Assembly: GCA_018662905.1 (NCBI GenBank)
Contig: JABJFE010000129.1
Coordinates: 1 to 23,064 of the forward strand
DNA: 23,064 nucleotides
Source of the DNA: Flavobacteriaceae bacterium
GTDB taxonomy: Bacteria; Bacteroidota; Bacteroidia; Flavobacteriales; Flavobacteriaceae
Direction: 5' to 3'
Under the pieces are notes generated by a model. The model made no database searches. It saw only the letters and a program-made list of their open reading frames with translations, and was not told the DNA's origin. Position numbers and translations under genes: made by a program. Positions 14,897 to 22,924 of the stretch are shown here, piece after piece (the first letter of the stretch is position 1; every line of letters starts with the position of its first letter).

Positions 14897-15958
14897 GGTA
14901 TTTACGTTGTTTAGATCTTTAAAGGCTTGAGTAAGTCTAGAAATAAAACTTTCTTCTGCCTTTCTTAGCCAAACCCTTGGGTCATAATATTTTTTATTAG
15001 GAATATCATTGCCTTCAGAATTTCCAATCTGAGATCTTAGATAATCTTCATTTGTTTTAAAGTAATCTCTGATACCGCACATAAATGCATATTGCATGTC
15101 GGTATCTATATTCATTTTAATAGCACCGTAATCAATTGCTTCTCTAATTTCTTCAACAGATGAACCAGAACCACCATGAAACACAAAATTTATAGTATTG
15201 TGTGCAACATTATATTTTTTAGAAACAAAATCTTGAGAATTTTTTAAAATTTTGGGAGTTAGTTTTACATTTCCAGGTTTGTAAACTCCGTGAACATTTC
15301 CAAATGCTGCAGCAATTGTAAATTTATCACTGATTTTAGATAATTCTTCATAGGCAAATGCAACTTCTTCGGGTTGGGTATAGAGTTTAGAATCATCTAT
15401 ATCCGTATTATCAACTCCATCTTCTTCACCGCCTGTTATGCCTAATTCAATTTCTAATGTCATTCCAATTTTACTCATTCTTTTTAAATATTCTTTACAA
15501 ATAGAAATATTTTCTTCAATTGGTTCTTCAGAAAGATCAATCATGTGAGAACTGAAAAGAGATTTTCCAGTTTTTTCAAAGTGTTCTTCACTAGCCAAAA
15601 GTAATCCATCTATCCAAGGTAAAAGTTTTTTTGCTGCATGATCCGTATGTAATATCACAGGAACATTATATGCTTCTGAAAGTTCATGCACATGTTTTGC
15701 TCCAGCAATAGCACCTTTAATAGCAGCATTTTGATTTTCATTTGAAAGTCCTTTTCCAGCATTAAAAACAGCTCCTCCATTTGAAAACTGAATTATTACA
15801 GGAGCATTTAATTTAGATGCTGTTTCTAAAACTCCATTAATTGAATTTGATCCAATTACATTCACTGCAGGCAAAGCAAATTTTTTATTTTTTGCTAGAT
15901 TAAAAATTTCTTGAACTTCGTCACCTGTAGCAACACCACCTTTGATTTGATTATTCAT
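14888..15958 (-). CDS. fbaA: Class II fructose-1,6-bisphosphate aldolase
   Basis: This 356-residue zinc-dependent aldolase is of the E. coli FbaA (class IIA) type and cleaves fructose-1,6-bisphosphate to DHAP and glyceraldehyde-3-phosphate. Key sites are visible: LHTDHAAKK with catalytic Asp106 and zinc ligand His107, the acidic loop ELGITGGEEDGVDN, zinc ligand His223 in AFGNVHGVYKPGN, His261 in FHGGSGS, and KMNIDTD. Length matches the family. It is the first gene of the minus-strand housekeeping block, 45 bases after tamL, and accD follows 35 bases later. Confidence 0.97.
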   Translation of the reverse strand: MNNQIKGGVATGDEVQEIFNLAKNKKFALPAVNVIGSNSINGVLETASKLNAPVIIQFSNGGAVFNAGKGLSNENQNAAIKGAIAGAKHVHELSEAYNVPVILHTDHAAKKLLPWIDGLLLASEEHFEKTGKSLFSSHMIDLSEEPIEENISICKEYLKRMSKIGMTLEIELGITGGEEDGVDNTDIDDSKLYTQPEEVAFAYEELSKISDKFTIAAAFGNVHGVYKPGNVKLTPKILKNSQDFVSKKYNVAHNTINFVFHGGSGSSVEEIREAIDYGAIKMNIDTDMQYAFMCGIRDYFKTNEDYLRSQIGNSEGNDIPNKKYYDPRVWLRKAEESFISRLTQAFKDLNNVNTLK

Positions 15959-16003
15959 TTTTTATTTTTAATTAGTGGGCTAAAATAAAAAGAATTATTG
16001 GTC

Positions 16004-18502
16004 CTAAAAAGGATAATTTAAACCAATATTGAATACAGCTTTTTTTAGTTTAAAATCTGTAAGCCATCTTTTTTTAGGTTCAAGTACAGGATTGTAAGTT
16101 TTTAAACCCATATCTAGTCTCAAAACAAAATATCCTAGGTTGTATCTTAGTCCTATTCCACTTCCAATTGCTATTTCGTCAAAATCTTTAAAACTATTGA
16201 AAGTTCTTTTGGAATCTTCAGTGTTGTCAAATACATTCCATATGTTTCCAAAATCACTGAACACAGCACCATCTAATTTTCCTAGAATCTTAAACCTGTA
16301 TTCAATATTCATTGCTAGTTTCATATTCGCCTCATTAAATTCACTCAAAGCTTCACTGCTTCCTGGTCCAAGTCTGTAAACTTCCCATGCCCTATTGTCA
16401 TTTGACCCTCCTGCAAAAAATGATTTTGAAAAAGGAATACTATTTGAGTTTCCAAACGGTATAGCAATTCCAAAAAATGTTCTAAAAGCTATTTTAGAAT
16501 TTAATCCAATTGGCCAATGTTTAATATACCCTGTTTCAGATTTTATAAATTGTGAATATGCCAATCCTAATATTTTATTGTTTCCAAATTCATCTTTAGA
16601 GACATTTAAAATATTACTTGCAAGATTTGTAATATTTCCAGCTAATTCAATTTTTAATTTAAAATCTGAAAATTTATTATCAAATATATTTTTTCTTGAT
16701 CTATTAGAAAATGAAAAGCTTGATCCAATGATTAAATTGTTTGATGTTAGTCTGTTTTTTCTGTCATTTATGTAATTAACTCTTTTTAAATCATCATTTG
16801 ATACTAAAAATTGATTTAAAACAACTTCTTTAATAAATGAATTTATTCCATCAGGAATAATCAAGTTGTTATTTACATCAAAATAATTTGATGGAGAATT
16901 ATAACTTTTAGCTATATTATTAATGGATTTAAAAGAGTTAGAGTATACATTAAAATAATTAACAATATTCTTATTATTTACAAATTCAATATTAATTAAA
17001 CTAAGATTATTTTTTCTATTCTTTTTATCGAACCAATCATAATTTAAATCAAATTTGAAATTTTGCCTGTCCAATCCTATGTTTGTTTGATTTGAAGTTC
17101 CAATATTTAAATATGTGGTTGGCTTGTTTTCTGTTTTTATAATTTTCTTCAAATTAAAGGATGGAAAAAGTTTTGGAAATTTAAACCTCAAGTCAAATCC
17201 GTATTCAGAGATAGTGGTATTTGCAGATTTTCCTATAGTTCCTCTAGTTGTAAATTCTAGTTTTTCACCAGATTTAAAAATATTTCTATTAATTAATGAT
17301 GTTTCAAAAGCTAGTCCTATATCTTCAATATTTGAGTGTTTCAAGTCCAAACCAAACCTAAATGAATATTTTTTTTTAGGGACTAAAAATATATTAGCTT
17401 CTAATTGTTTGTCAGATTCACTTATGTAATTATAACTAATTGAAGGATATTGAAAATTATCAAAATTATTTAACTGATTAATTGTTTTAGTTCTTTTAGA
17501 ATCACTGTATAAATCATTTTTTTTAACAAGGATTAAATCTGACAATATCTTAGGTTTATAGTCTAAAGAAAAATTTGAGTAAAAATTAATAGAATCGTAA
17601 TTAAATATTTTTTTTACTTTAGAATTTATTCCCTCTTTTTCTATAAATAAATTGATTTTGTCTACTGTATGTTTTTTGTAAAATTGATTCAAGCCTTTTT
17701 CTTTAATTACTATTTCAACAGGAATATTAAAATTTAAATTAGTTGTGTCAAGACTTATTTTAAAAAAAATAGAATTTATTTGAAAATCATATATGCCCGA
17801 ATTTTTAAATAATTTATCAATTCTATTTCTTTCTAATTCAAAATTCTTAGTATTAAAAATTGAATTATCTTTTAATTTGGAATTTTCTTTATTTAAATTA
17901 AATATAGTTTCTAAAATTTTAGATTCAATATTAACTGAGATAGTGTCTAAAATATATTGATTTCCTGTATTTACATTGTAAATAACTTTTCCGAATTTAT
18001 TATTATTTTGATCAATAATTATTTTTGAAGATATTTTAGAATTGAAAAAACCATTATTTTTATAATATGATCTTAAATTTTCAATTGAAATTTTTGTTTT
18101 TATAGAGTCAATAATTTCTAATTTTTCACCGTTCTTTTTCTTCCAATTATTAAACCCTTTATAATAGTTGTTTAATTGTGAAACTTGTTTTTTGGATAAA
18201 ACTGATGTTAGTCGATTTTTTCTATTATCTTTTTTATTGATCCATTTATTGAATATTGAATCACTATTTTCTTTTGAAGATTGATACAGTTTGCCAGCTA
18301 AAGGAAAACCAATTATATAAGTGTTTTTTTTTTGAACCAAAAGAGGGAATAATGAATCAGTTGTCATTTGCAAGTTATTTACAAATATTTCGTTCGATTT
18401 AAGTACTAAGCTTCCTTTATTAAGATCTTTTGTTACACTACAACTAACTACAGTTATAGTTGTAATTACAAATAATGTTATTTTTGTTATAAATTTTTTC
18501 AC
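16004..18502 (-). CDS. tamL: TamA/BamA-like outer-membrane barrel lipoprotein (TamL)
   Basis: From GTG 18502 this is an 832-residue protein. It has a lipoprotein signal peptide (MKKFITKITLFVITTITVVSC, lipobox VVSC, Cys21), POTRA-like repeats from about residue 30 to 330, and a C-terminal Omp85 barrel. The barrel shows FRFGLDLKHSN, the substrate-lid region with FFAGGSNDNRAWEVYRLGPGS, and the end LNYPF. It matches the Bacteroidota group named translocation and assembly module lipoprotein, thought to work with TamB in outer-membrane homeostasis. A longer frame to TTG 18547 exists, but that TTG sits upstream of a good -7 box and adds residues before the signal peptide, so GTG is preferred. The neighbours trmH and porT fit known flavobacterial gene order. 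Confidence 0.87.
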   Translation of the reverse strand: MKKFITKITLFVITTITVVSCSVTKDLNKGSLVLKSNEIFVNNLQMTTDSLFPLLVQKKNTYIIGFPLAGKLYQSSKENSDSIFNKWINKKDNRKNRLTSVLSKKQVSQLNNYYKGFNNWKKKNGEKLEIIDSIKTKISIENLRSYYKNNGFFNSKISSKIIIDQNNNKFGKVIYNVNTGNQYILDTISVNIESKILETIFNLNKENSKLKDNSIFNTKNFELERNRIDKLFKNSGIYDFQINSIFFKISLDTTNLNFNIPVEIVIKEKGLNQFYKKHTVDKINLFIEKEGINSKVKKIFNYDSINFYSNFSLDYKPKILSDLILVKKNDLYSDSKRTKTINQLNNFDNFQYPSISYNYISESDKQLEANIFLVPKKKYSFRFGLDLKHSNIEDIGLAFETSLINRNIFKSGEKLEFTTRGTIGKSANTTISEYGFDLRFKFPKLFPSFNLKKIIKTENKPTTYLNIGTSNQTNIGLDRQNFKFDLNYDWFDKKNRKNNLSLINIEFVNNKNIVNYFNVYSNSFKSINNIAKSYNSPSNYFDVNNNLIIPDGINSFIKEVVLNQFLVSNDDLKRVNYINDRKNRLTSNNLIIGSSFSFSNRSRKNIFDNKFSDFKLKIELAGNITNLASNILNVSKDEFGNNKILGLAYSQFIKSETGYIKHWPIGLNSKIAFRTFFGIAIPFGNSNSIPFSKSFFAGGSNDNRAWEVYRLGPGSSEALSEFNEANMKLAMNIEYRFKILGKLDGAVFSDFGNIWNVFDNTEDSKRTFNSFKDFDEIAIGSGIGLRYNLGYFVLRLDMGLKTYNPVLEPKKRWLTDFKLKKAVFNIGLNYPF
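18460..18486 (+). promoter_or_regulatory. Predicted promoter of the trmH-type gene
   Basis: TTG at 18460-18462, a 16-base gap and TATATTTG-like TATTTTTG at 18479-18486 fit the TTG/TAnnTTTG pattern. A start near 18493 would leave a leader of about 44 bases. It lies inside the tamL signal-peptide codons. Such boxes arise by chance fairly often in AT-rich DNA. Confidence 0.35.
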
Positions 18503-18517
18503 TTTATAATTGTAATT

Positions 18518-18547
18518 CAAAAATACATCATTATTAATGCTTAGCAA
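18518..18547 (-). promoter_or_regulatory. Predicted tamL promoter
   Basis: On the minus strand, TTG at 18547-18545, a 19-base gap and TATTTTTG at 18525-18518 fit the Bacteroidota consensus. The start site would be near 18511, nine bases before GTG 18502. This favours the GTG start: the upstream in-frame TTG would be the -33 element and would not be in the mRNA. It overlaps the first codons of the divergent trmH-type gene. Confidence 0.5.
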
Positions 18548-19280
18548 AAACCAAATAAAACTGATTAAAAGTTTGAAAAATAAAAAACAACGTCATTTAA
18601 ATAAAATGTTTATTGTCGAGGGAAAAAAATCAGTTTCCGAATTTATTAATTCAAAATATGATCTTCATAAATTATTTTCCATTAATATTTCTGATTTTAA
18701 TTTGACTAATACAGTTCAGATTTCAGAATCTGAACTATCAAAGATTAGTTTTTTAACTAATCCAAAAGATCATTTAGCAATTTTTACAATTCCTATTGAA
18801 AAACCTGTGAACGAGAATAAATTATTAGTTGGCTTAGAATCTATAAACGATCCTGGTAATTTAGGTACAATAATAAGAACGTGCGAATGGTTCGGGATTA
18901 ATGATATAATTTGTTCTGTAGACTCAGTAGATTGTTATAATCCAAAAGTTGTTCAATCGGCAATGGGTTCTTTGTCTAGAATTAACATCACATATTTAGA
19001 TTTATCAAATTTTTTAAAATCAAAATCTATAATTAAATATGGAACTTTTATCAAAGGAGAATCAATTTTTGAAAATAAAATTATAGTGGATAAGGGAATC
19101 TTAGTTTTTGGTAACGAGGCTAATGGTATTTCAGATAACCTTAGGTCGATTTTAGATGTTGAACTAACAATTCCAAGATTTAATAGTGAAAATTATCCTG
19201 AAAGTCTAAACCTTTCAAACTCAGTAGGAATCATTTTATCAGAGTTTTCAAGAAAGTTTAATGAAAAGAAAAATTTATAA
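18537..19280 (+). CDS. TrmH/SpoU family RNA 2'-O-methyltransferase
   Basis: This 247-residue SPOUT methyltransferase has an N-terminal substrate-binding part (about 1-95, with FIVEGKKSVSEF) and a C-terminal knotted domain. SpoU motif 1 is NDPGNLGTIIRT, motif 2 is LVFGNEANGIS, and motif 3 is the segment from IPRF to ESLNLSNSVGI, which forms the S-adenosylmethionine pocket. Such enzymes methylate ribose 2'-OH in rRNA or tRNA; the target here cannot be told. It is divergent from tamL with only 34 bases between starts. Its last 23 bases overlap the 3' end of porT on the other strand. Confidence 0.93.
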   Translation: MLSKNQIKLIKSLKNKKQRHLNKMFIVEGKKSVSEFINSKYDLHKLFSINISDFNLTNTVQISESELSKISFLTNPKDHLAIFTIPIEKPVNENKLLVGLESINDPGNLGTIIRTCEWFGINDIICSVDSVDCYNPKVVQSAMGSLSRINITYLDLSNFLKSKSIIKYGTFIKGESIFENKIIVDKGILVFGNEANGISDNLRSILDVELTIPRFNSENYPESLNLSNSVGIILSEFSRKFNEKKNL

Positions 19281-19962
19281 AAATTGCCCTTGTAGACATT
19301 TTGTTAATATTCCCTGTCCATGGACTTTTTGAATCTAAATCAGGAACTAATTCATTTTTTAATGAAAAAATACCTCTCAAAGAAGGAGAAAATTTAAAAT
19401 ATTGGAGATAAAAATCTATTCCAAAACCCAATTCATAGTAAAAATTATTTGATTTTAATCTAAACACTCCGTTGTTGTTGTCTTCAGGGCTATTTTGATT
19501 ACTTGATAGATTAAAGGATGTTGATAATCCACCTAAAAGATAGGGTTTTACGTTGTTATACCTTTTAGCACTATACTTTATTAAAAGTGGTAAATGAATA
19601 TAGGTTGATTTTATTGATCTCAATGTGTCACTACTTTTTGTGAAATTTTGCCTATCATAAAAAACTATTTCAGACTTATTTGTGTATAGTCCAGGCTCAA
19701 ACCTTAAATTAAGATTTTTTCTCAATTTTAAATCTCCAATTAAACCTACATTAATACCAGTTTGTTCACGGATTAAAGTTCTTTTGTTTGGGTTTAATAA
19801 GTAATCTAATTTATAATTATAGTTGTTTATGCCGATATAGTATCCAAAATGTACTTTTTTTTGGTCAAAATTTTGAAGGTTATTAATTTTTACATTATTT
19901 CTTTGTGAATAAATACTTGTTGTCAAGAAAAAAAGAGTTAAAAAAAGTAAAAATGTTCTCAT
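19258..19962 (-). CDS. porT: Type IX secretion/gliding protein PorT (SprT)
   Basis: This 234-residue outer-membrane beta-barrel protein has a signal peptide (residues 1 to about 20, ending SIYSQ). The mature part shows alternating strands of the PorT kind: HFGYYIGINNYNYKLDY near the start, LRFEPGLYTNKSEIVFYDR, YIHLPLLIKYSAKRYNNVKPYLLGG in pieces, YELGFGIDFYLQYFKFSP, and LVPDLDSKSPWTGNINKMSTRAIFINFSF at the end. PorT is required for assembly of the type IX secretion system that exports surface and gliding proteins in Bacteroidota. The generic label would be outer-membrane beta-barrel protein. The tamL and trmH neighbours support PorT, whereas ubiE, which I recall beside it in relatives, is absent here. 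Confidence 0.82.
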   Translation of the reverse strand: MRTFLLFLTLFFLTTSIYSQRNNVKINNLQNFDQKKVHFGYYIGINNYNYKLDYLLNPNKRTLIREQTGINVGLIGDLKLRKNLNLRFEPGLYTNKSEIVFYDRQNFTKSSDTLRSIKSTYIHLPLLIKYSAKRYNNVKPYLLGGLSTSFNLSSNQNSPEDNNNGVFRLKSNNFYYELGFGIDFYLQYFKFSPSLRGIFSLKNELVPDLDSKSPWTGNINKMSTRAIFINFSFH

Positions 19963-19975
19963 TTGAAATCAAATG
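19960..19975. repeat. Inverted repeat at the porT start codon
   Basis: CATTTGA and TCAAATG are perfect 7-bp arms with a two-base centre. The left arm holds the porT ATG (minus 19962-19960). The right half includes part of CAAATGTA (19970-19977), a minus-strand TACATTTG that fits the -7 consensus but would leave almost no leader. Operator, start-codon hairpin or chance are all possible. Confidence 0.35.
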
Positions 19976-20015
19976 TAATAAAGAAAATTATGTTTAAGAA
20001 TGATAATAATTAAAA

Positions 20016-20049
20016 AAATATACTTGATTTTTTAAAATCAAGTATATTT
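20016..20049. repeat. 34-bp perfect inverted repeat between porT and trkA
   Basis: The left arm AAATATACTTGATTTT (20016-20031) and right arm AAAATCAAGTATATTT (20034-20049) are exact reverse complements around TT. It lies in the 111-bp divergent gap, 53 bases from the porT start and 24 from the trkA start. Each arm carries half of a promoter-like pair for the strand leaving it. As RNA or DNA it is the strongest inverted repeat I found in the window. Confidence 0.75.
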
Positions 20050-20050
20050 G
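20024..20050 (+). promoter_or_regulatory. Predicted trkAH promoter
   Basis: TTG at 20024-20026, a 16-base spacer and TATATTTG at 20043-20050 match the Bacteroidota -33/-7 pattern, though the spacer is slightly short. A start near 20057 would give a leader of about 17 bases before ATG 20074. The whole promoter lies within the 34-bp inverted repeat, so a symmetric regulator bound there would block it. Confidence 0.55.
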
Positions 20051-20072
20051 CATTGTAATACAATGTTGTATT
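20051..20072. repeat. Alternating TTGTA/TACAA half-sites before trkA
   Basis: Three copies of one half-site alternate in orientation: TTGTA (20053-20057), TACAA (20059-20063), TTGTA (20066-20070). They make two overlapping perfect inverted repeats: CATTGTA with TACAATG (20051-20065, one-base centre) and AATACAA with TTGTATT (20057-20072, two-base centre). The run ends two bases before the trkA start codon. An operator or a leader with two exclusive hairpins is possible. Confidence 0.45.
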
Positions 20073-20073
20073 T

Positions 20074-21423
20074 ATGAAAATTATAATTGCTGGGGCTGGA
20101 GAAGTTGGCTTTCATTTGGCTAAATTACTTTCTTTTGAGTCTCATGATATTACCTTGATTGATAATAAAAAATCAAGTTTAAACATTGCAGAAAATAAAC
20201 TAGATATTAAAACTATTGAAGGTAACGCTGCATCAATTTCAGTATTAAATGAAGCAAATGTTGAAAATTCAGATTTAGTTGTGTCTTTAACAACCTCTGA
20301 AACTACAAACTTTACAACTTGTTTTTTATCAAAACAGCTAGGTGCTAAAAGAACTATAGCTAGAATTTCTAACACCGAATTTATAAAGGACTGTAACGAA
20401 ATTGATTTTGATCTTATTGGAATAGACGAACTTATTTCGCCTGAAAATTTAGCTGCTGATGAAATTAAATCAATTATTAGTGAATCTGCTTTTACTAATA
20501 GTCACGATTTTGATGATGGTATATTAAAAATGATGGCTGTTAGACTCGAAAAAAATGCCCCTTTTATTGGAAAAACTGTTATGGAAGCTGCCTCTGTTTT
20601 TCCAGGTGTGCATTTTATGCCTATAGCTTTAAAAAGAGAAGATAGCGAATCAACTATTATCCCAAGAGGAAATACTATTTTTTGTGAATGTGATCATGTT
20701 TATTTTATAACTAATAAAAAGGGTCTTGATGAATTATATAATTTAATGGGCACTGAGAAACAAAAAGTTAAAAATGTAATGATTCTTGGTGCAGGAAGAG
20801 TAGGGTCTAAGTTGTCAAAAGAATTAAGTGCTCAAGGTTTAAATATTAAATTAATTGAAATCAACGAACAAAAAGCTAATGATATTGCTGAAGAGTTGCC
20901 TGATCTTATGGTATTAAATGTAGACGGGAGAAATCTTGATCTTCTTGTTGAAGAAAATTTAGAAAATATGGATGCTTTTATTTCAACTAGTGGAGATTCT
21001 GAGACAAATATTATGTCTTGTATGATGGCTAAATCTAAAAAAGTAAAAAAAACTATCGCTTTGGTTGAAAACATGGATTACTTTAACCTTTCACAGTCTA
21101 TAGGTATTGATAGTTTGATTAATAAAAAATTACTTGCTGCAAATGATATTTTTAAGTTCGTTCGAAATGGTGATATTGTTGAATTGGCAATGTTAAATGA
21201 TATGGATGCTGAAATAGTAGAATTTATTGTTAATGAAAATTCTAAAGTTTTAAATAAAAAAATTATGGATCTTGATTTTCCATTAACTGCGATTATTGGA
21301 GGAGTTATAAGGAATAATGAAGGTGTTATAGCTCTTGGAGGTTTTGAAATTAAGTTAGGGGATAGAGTTCTAGTTTGTTCCAAACCTGAAAGTATAAAAA
21401 AAGTAGAAAGCTTATTTTTATAA
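20074..21423 (+). CDS. trkA: Trk potassium uptake regulatory subunit TrkA
   Basis: This 449-residue cytoplasmic subunit has two tandem RCK units. The first starts at residue 1 with the nucleotide-binding GAGEVG (7-12) and LID acidic end; the second starts near residue 230 with GAGRVG and IEINE. Each is followed by a TrkA_C part, the first with MMAVRLEKNAPFIGKTV, the second with KLGDRVLVCSKPESI at the end. TrkA binds NAD(H) or ATP/ADP and gates the TrkH channel. Length and domain order match standard duplicated TrkA. It is seven bases upstream of trkH, one operon, with a compact symmetric control region in front. Confidence 0.96.
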   Translation: MKIIIAGAGEVGFHLAKLLSFESHDITLIDNKKSSLNIAENKLDIKTIEGNAASISVLNEANVENSDLVVSLTTSETTNFTTCFLSKQLGAKRTIARISNTEFIKDCNEIDFDLIGIDELISPENLAADEIKSIISESAFTNSHDFDDGILKMMAVRLEKNAPFIGKTVMEAASVFPGVHFMPIALKREDSESTIIPRGNTIFCECDHVYFITNKKGLDELYNLMGTEKQKVKNVMILGAGRVGSKLSKELSAQGLNIKLIEINEQKANDIAEELPDLMVLNVDGRNLDLLVEENLENMDAFISTSGDSETNIMSCMMAKSKKVKKTIALVENMDYFNLSQSIGIDSLINKKLLAANDIFKFVRNGDIVELAMLNDMDAEIVEFIVNENSKVLNKKIMDLDFPLTAIIGGVIRNNEGVIALGGFEIKLGDRVLVCSKPESIKKVESLFL

Positions 21424-21430
21424 ATAAATA

Positions 21431-22924
21431 ATGTCTAAGCTCAATAAAAAATTAATTTTTTACATATTAGGGTTATTGTTAATGTTTAATGGTTTTGCAA
21501 TGCTTATTTCAGCATTTGTAAGTTATTTAACAAATGATGGTGTCTTAAATGAAATGACATTAGTTTCATTGTTAGTCATTTTTCTCGGTTGGATATTAAT
21601 GGCTATTTCAAAAAATAATGATAGAAAAATAAATAAAAGAGATGCATATTTCATAGTAGTTTTGGGTTGGCTTACCATGGTTTTTTCAGGAATGCTTCCC
21701 TACATTGTTACAGAATCTATTTCTTCATTTTCTAATGTTTTTTTTGAAACAATGTCTGGTTATACCACAACGGGTTCAACAGTAATTAATGATATAGATG
21801 CTTTACCTAAAAGTATAATTTTTTGGAGAAGTATGACTCATTGGCTTGGCGGAATGGGAATTATTGTGCTTGCTATCGCAATTTTACCTTTGCTTGGAAT
21901 AGGAGGAATGCAACTTTTTTCTGCTGAGGCACCTGGGCTAACAGGTGATAAGATTCATCCCAGAATTAGTGATACTGCAAAAAGATTATGGTTGATATAT
22001 GTTGGCTTAACTCTGTTAGAAACTATTCTGCTAAAGTTTGCGGGAATGAGTCTTTTTGATGCTTTAAATAATTCAATGAGTAATATAGCCTCTGGTGGTT
22101 TTTCAACTAAAAATGAAAGTATAGGGTTTTGGAATGATTCACCTTTAATACAGTATATTATTATTTTCTTTATGTTTTTGGCTGGTACAAATTTCGTTTT
22201 AATTTATTTTGGACTTACTGGAAAATTTAAAAAAATATTTCAAGACACTGAATTTAAATGGTATGTTTCATTTATTTCTGTATTTGTAATTATTTCAACT
22301 ATAATTTTATTTTTTAATGTAAATTTAAGTTCAACAGAAGTTTACCACCCTGAAGTTTTGGGAAAATTTGAGAGTAGTTTTAGACATTCTCTTTTTCAGG
22401 TTGTTGCACTTGTAACTACAACTGGATTTGTTACGGGAGACTTTGTTTCTTGGACACCCTTTTTGACAATGTTATTTTTTGGAATTATGTTTATGGGTGG
22501 ATCATCGGGCTCAACATCTGGTGGAGTTAAGGTTTTGCGTCATTTAATATTAATAAAAAATGGATTTTTAGAGTTTAAACGATCTCTTCATCCAAATGCA
22601 ATTTTTCCCTTAAGACATAATAATCATGTTGTTGAAAAACCAATTATCATTCACGTACTAGCTTTTTTTATTTTGTACTTAATTTTATTTATTATTGGAG
22701 CTGGTGTTTTAAGTGCATTAGGCCTTGATTTTGCTTCAGCAATAGGCGGTGCTGCCTCATCTTTGGGTAATGTTGGTCCTGCTTTAGGATCACTTGGTCC
22801 AACTACTAACTTTGATAGTTTGCCTGAAATAGGCAAATACTGGTGTTCATTTTTAATGTTAGTAGGTAGGTTAGAATTATTTACAGTACTAATATTTTTT
22901 ACACCATATTTTTGGAAAAATTAA
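21431..22924 (+). CDS. trkH: Trk potassium uptake transmembrane protein TrkH
   Basis: This 497-residue inner-membrane K+ translocating subunit has many hydrophobic segments. The four pore-loop filter segments expected of the SKT superfamily are visible: MSGYTTTGSTV (near residue 110), NIASGGFSTKN (near 219), VTTTGFVTGD (near 328) and SSLGNVGPALG (near 444). The glycine of each filter is kept, so selectivity for K+ is expected. The GGSSGSTSGG loop after the third filter is also typical. It works as a dimer with a TrkA ring. Its stop codon overlaps, on the opposite strand, the stop of the aminotransferase gene by four bases. Confidence 0.96.
   Translation: MSKLNKKLIFYILGLLLMFNGFAMLISAFVSYLTNDGVLNEMTLVSLLVIFLGWILMAISKNNDRKINKRDAYFIVVLGWLTMVFSGMLPYIVTESISSFSNVFFETMSGYTTTGSTVINDIDALPKSIIFWRSMTHWLGGMGIIVLAIAILPLLGIGGMQLFSAEAPGLTGDKIHPRISDTAKRLWLIYVGLTLLETILLKFAGMSLFDALNNSMSNIASGGFSTKNESIGFWNDSPLIQYIIIFFMFLAGTNFVLIYFGLTGKFKKIFQDTEFKWYVSFISVFVIISTIILFFNVNLSSTEVYHPEVLGKFESSFRHSLFQVVALVTTTGFVTGDFVSWTPFLTMLFFGIMFMGGSSGSTSGGVKVLRHLILIKNGFLEFKRSLHPNAIFPLRHNNHVVEKPIIIHVLAFFILYLILFIIGAGVLSALGLDFASAIGGAASSLGNVGPALGSLGPTTNFDSLPEIGKYWCSFLMLVGRLELFTVLIFFTPYFWKN

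Noticed and set aside
16140..17429. Plus-strand open frames (16140-16379, 16395-16775, 17115-17429) opposite tamL
   Set aside because: They are antisense to a continuous barrel-coding frame and show no recognisable domains; shadows of the real gene.
18460..18471. TTGTAATTACAA palindrome resembling the half-sites before trkA
   Set aside because: It lies inside tamL signal-peptide codons, differs in spacing from the trkA sites, and 12-bp A/T-rich palindromes are expected by chance here.
21078..21383. 101-codon minus-strand frame inside trkA
   Set aside because: TrkA is complete and conserved through this region; the antisense frame has no features of its own.
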